Below are positions 56,871 through 64,000 of a stretch of 64,000 nt of DNA, in pieces (the stretch's first letter is position 1; every line of letters starts with the position of its first letter). The position numbers and the translations under genes were made by a program. A model generated the notes under the pieces. It ran no database searches. It was not told the DNA's origin and saw only the letters and a list, made by a program, of their open reading frames with translations. The stretch is from Epiperipatus broadwayi (taxonomy: Eukaryota; Onychophora; Udeonychophora; Euonychophora; Peripatidae): the NCBI GenBank assembly GCA_028023455.1, contig JAQFVV010006716.1, forward strand, positions 124,001 through 188,000, written 5' to 3'.

Positions 56871-57037
56871 AACTCAAACTTTAAATATATCAAATTTATT
56901 AAGCGCAAGGAAATAATATTGTAATAATGTGAAAGACTCAAACCCTGTGCCTTGATTGGCTGTACATCAGCATGTTTAAGGTGAAGGGTTTGAAGGTTTG
57001 AGCCTTTCACGTTATTAACTCAAACTTTGAAATATAT
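56871..57037. mobile_element. Small hairpin element between ~20-bp direct repeats
   Basis: AACTCAAACTTTAAATATAT (56871-56890) and AACTCAAACTTTGAAATATA (57017-57036) flank a hairpin whose arms are 56923-56946 (AATAATGTGAAAGACTCAAA) and 56984-57016. It could be a short foldback insertion with a long target duplication. Confidence 0.55.
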
Positions 57038-60000
57038 AATTTATATTTTTCTGGTGTGCTTAACTTAATGTGTGTGGTATTATTGATGTTAATATTATTG
57101 TAGTATTCTCACACAGAATAAAAACTGCTCTCTAGAAAAAATAATGAGATTACTAACTAACATAATATTTGGGGATGTAAGGGTGTATGTAATACCACAT
57201 TGCGACATTCAGTTCATCAAAATAAGAGTTTTTATAAGCAAACAGATATCAAAATTGAGTAATAGGGTATATGCCATCATTGATCTATATAACTTTTCTT
57301 TCCCTGAACAATTGTTCAAAATATATTAGTTGGCTATAATATTTCAAATACTTTGGGGATTTCTCAGTAAAAGGTGATTTGTGTTCTCTGAAAGCTCCAA
57401 ACAGTATCATTCATAGATTAATACAGAATACATAACAACATAGATTTAACTATTCATCACAAATGTCAAATGAAAATACTATTGTGTGTGGATCATAAAT
57501 TCTAACATTAAATGTTATTATGTCAATATATTTTATATCTTAATAGATTGTTTTCAATGCTCTTCCTACATTAATGAACTATTGGGTATCTTTTCAAAAC
57601 ATTTTTGACACATGAATTTTCTGCCTTATATTGCTTGAATTATTTCATAATTTACATTAGCCCAACATTCCATCATGGATCAAAGTGAAAAAACTGTAAT
57701 CTTTCCTGTTGTAAGTCATGATATAGACATATTAGTGTTTTAATATTATTGTGTTGAATAGCTAATGTATGTGACTCTGTAACATATGCAATAATTCAGA
57801 GATAGCACAACACACAGTTTGGAGAGAGAATATTTCACTGGTTATCTCTTTTTTCTGGAATGCACATTGCATGATATTAAAAAATATTAGTGGATTTCAT
57901 ATTTACTGTCTAAAGTGAAAAGATTTATGCTCCACTATCCAACAATAATGCATAATATTCTGACACATGAAAAAAAAAAAAGTTTGCCATGTTAGTACCC
58001 TCCTGTTTGGATTCACAGTTTGCATCAATGATTCTATTTCAAAAGAAAGACAGTAAAATATTTGATATTGTCATTGAAAAAATTCAGTTTAATGCTAATA
58101 TGTAACATTCTCAATATATTGTGGAGAGTAGAAAGATTGTATAACTCAAACAAGTCTGGGTTATTAAAATAAATAAACCATGTAAAGCCATAAAAATAAG
58201 CCTTTCCATCATATAAAACAAACAGAAATAATTGAGGTTTATATAAAAATTCTAATACAGTTTGAGCACTATAGTAAATCAATATGTTTTGGATAATTGA
58301 TCTTCATAAACAGTTCATCATTAAGTTATTTATTACATGAATGCTATTATTTTGACTAATTGAATATTCAAATTGGTTTTATACTAATATTTATCTTCCC
58401 AAATACTATTTTAGTTATCGATTTTACCATTTCTTTCTGCAGAATAGTTGTTATTATATATAAGAATATTACAACAATATTAACATCAGATAATGCTTAT
58501 TACATACAAAATGCCTTATATTTCAGCAATATATACAATATGTAAGTGATGAGTTTTAATCATTTGGAATTTTTATATTCAAGCAAATTATCTGAATTAA
58601 GTTGGTAAACATAATATCGATTATAAATTTATTAAGATGCTTATGTACAAAAATGCTGTAGATTAATTAATAGTAGGAATGAATTATTATCAGAGAAAAA
58701 ATAAAGCTTCCCGGTCACATAAACATGTCACATTGATGAATGAATAGTGAAATGAACATTATAAGATAATTGGTAAATGGTTTATTATCAAAAATTGAAA
58801 ATGAGATAATCCATTACACTAATATTTCACATAATTATTAAGTAAATAATATAATGTAAAATACAATTATATATCACCCATAATTTCATTTATTTATTAT
58901 AACAAAAATATAGTAATGTCCATTATTTACTTAAAAGTGGTGTTTCACCTAGTTCATTAGTTGTATACTAATTGTTCTGTTAATGTAAAATTAATGTTAT
59001 TAATTTCATGGTTCTTTCCAGTATCATTTTACATACACTTCAAAAAATATAAGTAAAGAGATATTTAGGCTTAATTATAAGAATGGCATGCTTCAATGTC
59101 TAATTGCTGGGTGAACGGTAATTAATAGTATTGGTTTGTTACACTATTTATAAATATGGAAATTGAGCCATTGAAAACATAGAATGTATTTCTAAAACAA
59201 TTTCAAATTCTTATTTTTAATTATGCAATAAACAATTTCATTGTTTTCTTTATTTCTTTGGATAATGATGATAAATACTATTATTTCTTTACTGATATTG
59301 CTAGTGAAATACAAACATTGATCTGCAAATAAAATTTTGCTGCTGGTTTATATTGAAATCTACTCGGTTACTTAAAGATCTGTTCCTTTATCTTTATTAT
59401 ATCATTTATAAACAATTCTAGTATTGAGGAGGCTAAACGTTATGTCACCAATTATGTAATGTCCAAATCATTATTATGTTAGAATTTTTTGTACACATTC
59501 TAAAAAATATAAATCAATTTTAAGATTTTTATAACAGAAATTAAAAAATTTATAAGAAATTATTATTTACTTATTTGCTCTTTAAAAACAAATTTAAAAT
59601 AAAAAAGAATTTATTGATTTTCTGAAATATGTTTCTTTCATAACATTGAATGTTGTGTTTTTCCTTTTGTTCTATTTATAACTCATTTTTCTAATAATTG
59701 CAAAGCTCAAATATTTGTAAAATTAAATTAAAAAAAATATTTGTATTGAATTTTAGAACAGAATAAAAATTTTATATGAAAATGAAAGATAGAGTTCAAC
59801 ACAACTTCCACTTGATGAAACAATAGCAAACATCAGAAACTTGAAAGGATTATGCTGCAATCAAATGTATTAATTTCTACTTTTAAAAATAAAACCTATA
59901 TGATTAAAATCAAAAGGTATACATGTTTTAAATAGCAATGAAATAATTATTGTTTTAAAATAATATAAAATTAATAAACTAATGAAAAATTACACTTTTC

Positions 60001-62374
60001 ATTACAGGAATTTTCTTGACATAATTTTGCAAGTCTTGGAAAAACCAGATTACAAAAGGTCAAAATTGTTCATACTTGGAGGTGAACTTTTTTTTTGTTA
60101 ACAATAAAGTAAAGATCTCTTATAATGTCCTACTGTCGATAATATATTGATCTTTTCAGATTTTTTTTAGAAATTAGTACATCAATTAAAAAGAATGGCA
60201 GTTTTAGTGTTATAAAGCAAAACTTATGTGAATATAAGTTTTAAAAAAATGGTAAACTGTAATGTAAAATAGTAGAATTATCATACTATTTCTAAATCAA
60301 ATAAGTGACAGAAATTAATGGAACTGATTATAGAAAATCAAATCATATAATTGGATTAAGAAAGATTTATTTAAAAACATTTTAGATTGTGTTAAATCCA
60401 TTATAATCATGAATATTGGAATAAAGCAGCACTAAGGGTTAGTCAGTTGTTTACATTACTTTTAAAAAAAAATTAGCATTAAAAAAAAGATTATTATCTG
60501 CATAATAATGGAGTAGTAAGATGGCATTGTATTTCTATCTTTTGCAGTTATCTTTCACACTACTTTGGCAGATTTATATTTATTTGGTAGTAAGAATTTG
60601 AATTTAAAATAAATATTGATTTATTAATTAAAAAATTTAAAGATATCAATAATTCACAGAGGAAAACAGTATGGCACCAACAAAAGCATAGAAGGCCACT
60701 GATTGGTCAATTCTTCGATCTTAGACATACAAACAACATTGTAAACTTCCCTTCAATTATTGTGTAAATAGAACAAATTATACCATTTTTAAAATGAATT
60801 ATTTTACGTGATACTTGAGAATTTTTTCAAAGGTATTGCTATTTATGGCAGTACCAGTTATGTTATATTCAATTAATTTCCACAGAGATGCATTTGTGTT
60901 TATCAATGCCTGTAACTAACACCACCAGAGCTGTTAGTTGATGCAGTGTCAGTAGTTATTTGAATATGATGTGTTGATTAATTCTGGTTTCTCTTCAGAG
61001 CAAATAAATTGGCATTGCTTTCATTTAAGATGAGTGATAAAATATTATTTCATTTTTGTAATTAGCATTTTAAAATTAACATACCAATATTTATTACAGA
61101 AAAAATAATAATTAAAGAAATATTATTTAAAATATATATCATGACGGTATTAGTATTGAATGGGGAAAAAATATATTTTTTCAATTACCATTTCCATGAA
61201 AAAATTGAAATACATAATGTTGATATACTCCAGATATTATTATTTGTCAAACAGTAATTAGTAAAGACACAAAATACAATGTCTGGTTTCGAACAATTAA
61301 ATGGTTGTGCGATTGCGAAATTAAAAATGTTCTTAAGAATTTTTATTAGTCATTCATTAGATTAAAAACGTATCCACTTAATGCATAATATTTCTGTAGT
61401 GTAATTTTTACTACATTATTTTCCCACAAAGTAGGGGTTTTCTATCTGCTTTTAACATATTGGTGGACGGATGTTATCATACACATGTGATCAAAGATAC
61501 ATAAAAACTGTTTTGTTTTCGTTGCTTATATTTTGGCAGCGATACTATTATAAAGTATACCTGCTTAAAAATTTTACAAGCCACCAGTGGTAACATTTGT
61601 TATCACTTTTATCATGATGAAGACATAAATAGCCAATCAAATCTTCTAAGACAATTGTTTCACAACATCAATACAATTCAATAGTTGTTAATGAGCTCCC
61701 TAATAGGCTACAATGTAATGATCAATGCTGTTTTCATAAAAATACTAAACTAAAGACACAGATTTTAAATTGAAGCAATTGCTCTGAAAAAGGCTGAATG
61801 GCTGATAATATATGCGTGCTGAAAAAAGTGCCAAATTTATATTAATGATGATCTGATTGACAGATTTGTTTAAATTTTTTGTGCTATTCATTTCTGCATT
61901 ATTTCTAGATTAGCATTATGCTCGGTTGGTATCTTATATATATATATACTAACTTATTTTCCTACGAATTTGATGTTCCACTCAATTTTCATAATTAAAT
62001 TGACGTTTAAACAAAATTGGAAACTTTATTTAAGACTAGTGTTAAAAAAGCTCGTAGGTGCGAAAAGATTTAAATGGCTTTCAAAGAAACAATATTAGTT
62101 AAATTGCTTTAATTCCCAGAGAACAAAACTGTTAACAGACAAATTTTAGCTTTCCTTTGATTTGCTAACCACACTTATTTGATTCAAAACTCTAATCTTC
62201 TTTTGCAATGCCCAAATTAATTCTCGTCTTAAGAGACATGTTGTTAAAACTAATTCAAATAAGGTTTCGTTAACTCACTTTTACATAATTAAACAGTAGT
62301 CTTTTTAAATCTTCAATAACAATTTATAATTTAATTTTTTAAATACATGTATATTGTGTACACTAAATTTAATG
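57038..62374. other. A+T-rich DNA, nothing recognised
   Basis: More than 5 kb with no supported gene, RNA or structured repeat. Open frames here are short and without signatures. Confidence 0.5.
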
Positions 62375-62770
62375 TAATTAGACAGGACTTGAACTCAGAC
62401 TTTCAAGCTCTCTCTATCTATCCACCTACCTTGTACAAAGCACACACATGGTCATGTAATAATGAAAAAGATAAATATCACCAATACAAGTATTTCTTGC
62501 TGAATCAGCACTTATGAGTTAATCAAGATCACCATCTGCCATATATTTGTATAACCCATGCTCAGTTTATATTAAGATAGCAAATCTTCAAACTTTAATG
62601 GACAAGCTTCAATCTTCTTCATCCTCCAACTCTTCAGCCATCCATGTCATTGAAAATCTGAGGCTGGAATGCACAACACCCTTGTTGATGCCAATATTAT
62701 TGGCATACCTGTTTTGACTTTATGTCACCCTTACCCCTCACATATAGGATCTTAATATTCTGCCTATCCC
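62375..62770 (-). repeat. Repeat family B, minus copy of inverted pair
   Basis: The minus strand reads TGTGAGGGGTAAGGGTGACA, GGCTGAAGAGTTGGAGGATG, ATTAAAGTTTGAAGATTTGC, GGCAGATGGTGATCTTGATT and a 3' end GAGCTTGAAAGTCTGAGTTC then AAGTCCTGTC. It lies head to head with the plus copy at 62785. Confidence 0.85.
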
Positions 62771-62784
62771 TCTTCTCTGTATTT

Positions 62785-63115
62785 AAATGAACATATTAAT
62801 GTTCTATATGTGAGAGGTCAGAGTGACTTAAAATCAACATGGGTATAACAATAAGGAGGGTGGAGAATTTTGGAGCCTCTCCATAAAAGTTTGAAGATTT
62901 GCTCTGTTAATATAAACTGAGCAATAATTATATATGTGTGGGGGAGATGATGATCTGGACAACTCATGAGTGCTGGTTTAGCACAAAATCTGTATATTGC
63001 AATCATTTATCTTTTTTTTGCATATGTGTGCTCATGTGTATTGATTGTATAAGATTGGGGTTCATAGTTATAGAAAGCTTGAAAGTTTGAGTTCGATCCT
63101 GTCTTATTAATTTAT
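62785..63115 (+). repeat. Repeat family B, plus copy of inverted pair
   Basis: Mirrors the preceding block; together they form a roughly 740-bp imperfect palindrome centred near 62778. The 3' end carries GAGTTCGATCC at 63089-63099, which fits a polymerase III B box. Confidence 0.85.
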
Positions 63116-63479
63116 AATTTAATAAATATAAATCTGAAATCAGAAGTTATATATTTTTTTATGAATTCCCATTTGGAAACTATATATAAAAATATAAAAT
63201 TGCTAAATGATTATTAAAAAATTGAAGAATATAAAAATATAAAACTACAAAATCTAGTACAGAATCATAGTTACTTTTATAAATAGTTACTGAACTAGAT
63301 TCAGATTTGGATGACTAGACCAGCAAATTAGCTTGCATTGAAAACATTCTTGTGCTTTCAAACTGAACTCATTGTTTTTAGGTGAATAAATAAGTAAAAG
63401 GTAGTTATTGGAAAGATTCATTGGATGCAAAGATCTCTGTACCTTTCTCTCAGATTTAAGACTTATCACTCATAATATA
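63116..63479. other. A+T-rich DNA, nothing recognised
   Basis: Possibly part of the following RTE relic; no motif was recognised. Confidence 0.4.
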
Positions 63480-64000
63480 TGCATTGGTCCTTTCTATAAC
63501 ATCTCTCAATACTTGAATGTCATCCACAGTGCAAAAATTCTTTTAAATGTAGATTGTTGTTTGTTCAATTCATTAAAATCCAAAGCTTGCTGTAGCCAAG
63601 TTGTAATCTTTTTGGTAAAGATTTTATATAAAACTGATGTCTGGTCCTGTAATTTTTAATATCTTCTTTATCATCTGTATTACTGTATTTTTCCAATCAC
63701 CTAGTACTTTTTATCATTTAGTCATTTGATATATATCCTTGCCAACATTTTTTTTCACAGGTTTCCATTAAAATATCAATTATAATTTCATTATATCCTC
63801 AAATTTTTTTTTCTTTATAGATTTATTTACATGTCTCACTTCTTCATTTAAAATGTGGGACAATTAAAAACATATAATAACTATAAAAATGTCTTGTTTT
63901 CTTATTCTTTATTATAATATAATTCTTTCCAGTACTTTTCCACATATTTTATGATGTTATCTGTTTTTTTAGTAATATTTCCATCTTTTCTTCTTATTAC
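63480..64000 (-). pseudogene. RTE LINE relic, runs off window end
   Basis: On the minus strand, from the window end inward: VIRRKDGNITKKTDNIIKYV then EKYWKELYYN (endonuclease-RT linker), and SVLYKIFTKKITTWLQQALD, the RT block before motif A, at about 63570-63630. DDIQVLRDVIERT-like text follows near 63490-63520. Frames are broken. The plus-strand frame 63408-63659 is a shadow. Its 5' part lies beyond the window. Confidence 0.75.

Noticed and set aside
63408-63659. 83-residue plus-strand frame
   Set aside because: RTE blocks are read on the opposite strand over its right part; no family signature on this strand.

Overview
This is a stretch of A+T-rich nuclear DNA from a metazoan, almost certainly an invertebrate. 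The evidence is a 500-N scaffold gap, long ATCT and AT microsatellites, tRNA-derived SINEs, RTE-type LINEs with TGATGA tails, Penelope-like elements with hammerhead ribozymes, Ty3/gypsy elements and a hAT transposase relic. The mixture recalls cephalopod or other mollusc genomes, but that is an impression and not a demonstration. I found no convincing host protein-coding gene, tRNA gene or rRNA gene. Essentially every supported coding relic belongs to a transposon. The host sequence is probably intergenic or a large intron.

Layout. 1-643: microsatellites. 644-1143: gap. 1144-7711: an old Ty3/gypsy element with 1.3-kb LTRs and broken protease, RT, RNase H and integrase, set in an AT microsatellite. 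7.9-11.5 kb: a dispersed repeat, an RTE 3' end and a decayed second LINE. 13.9-17.1 kb: a Penelope GIY-YIG fragment with an inverted partial copy, flanked on both sides by hammerhead-bearing repeats. 18.0-19.4 kb: tRNA-SINEs, one split by a 1-kb terminal-inverted-repeat (TIR) element. 20.3-21.2 kb: a 220-bp foldback and a second LINE 3' end. 22.6-26.1 kb: a hammerhead repeat, a GATA-rich tract, an RTE tail and an inverted SINE. 26.9-28.7 kb: a 1.8-kb near-palindrome with a possible 10-bp target-site duplication (TSD). 29.3-30.0 kb: the best hammerhead element. 31.1-34.5 kb: a minus-strand gypsy relic that has lost RT, inserted into a hAT transposase relic (34.5-35.1 kb, likely terminus at 36.47 kb). 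39.1-42.35 kb: two RTE relics, one carrying a 136-bp insert with a 12-bp TSD. 50.1-53.1 kb: a pyrimidine tract and a probable 2.5-kb solo LTR. 53.3-56.0 kb: three more members of the hammerhead repeat family. 62.4-63.1 kb: an inverted repeat pair. 63.5-64.0 kb: an RTE relic running off the end.

The most interesting system is the hammerhead repeat family, with at least eight pieces in the window. Units of about 370-460 bp carry a type-I hammerhead fold (CUGAUGA core, short stem II, GAAAC, palindromic ACUAGU stem III, two-part stem I). The 29.8-kb copy keeps every core base. Stem II varies between copies with compensatory changes. Four copies end in direct repeats of 9-14 bp that look like TSDs of variable length, and several start with an inverted fragment of themselves. 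This is the structure expected of Penelope-like or animal retrozyme elements copied by target-primed reverse transcription. The family type is known; these copies and their foldback forms are what deserves a second look.
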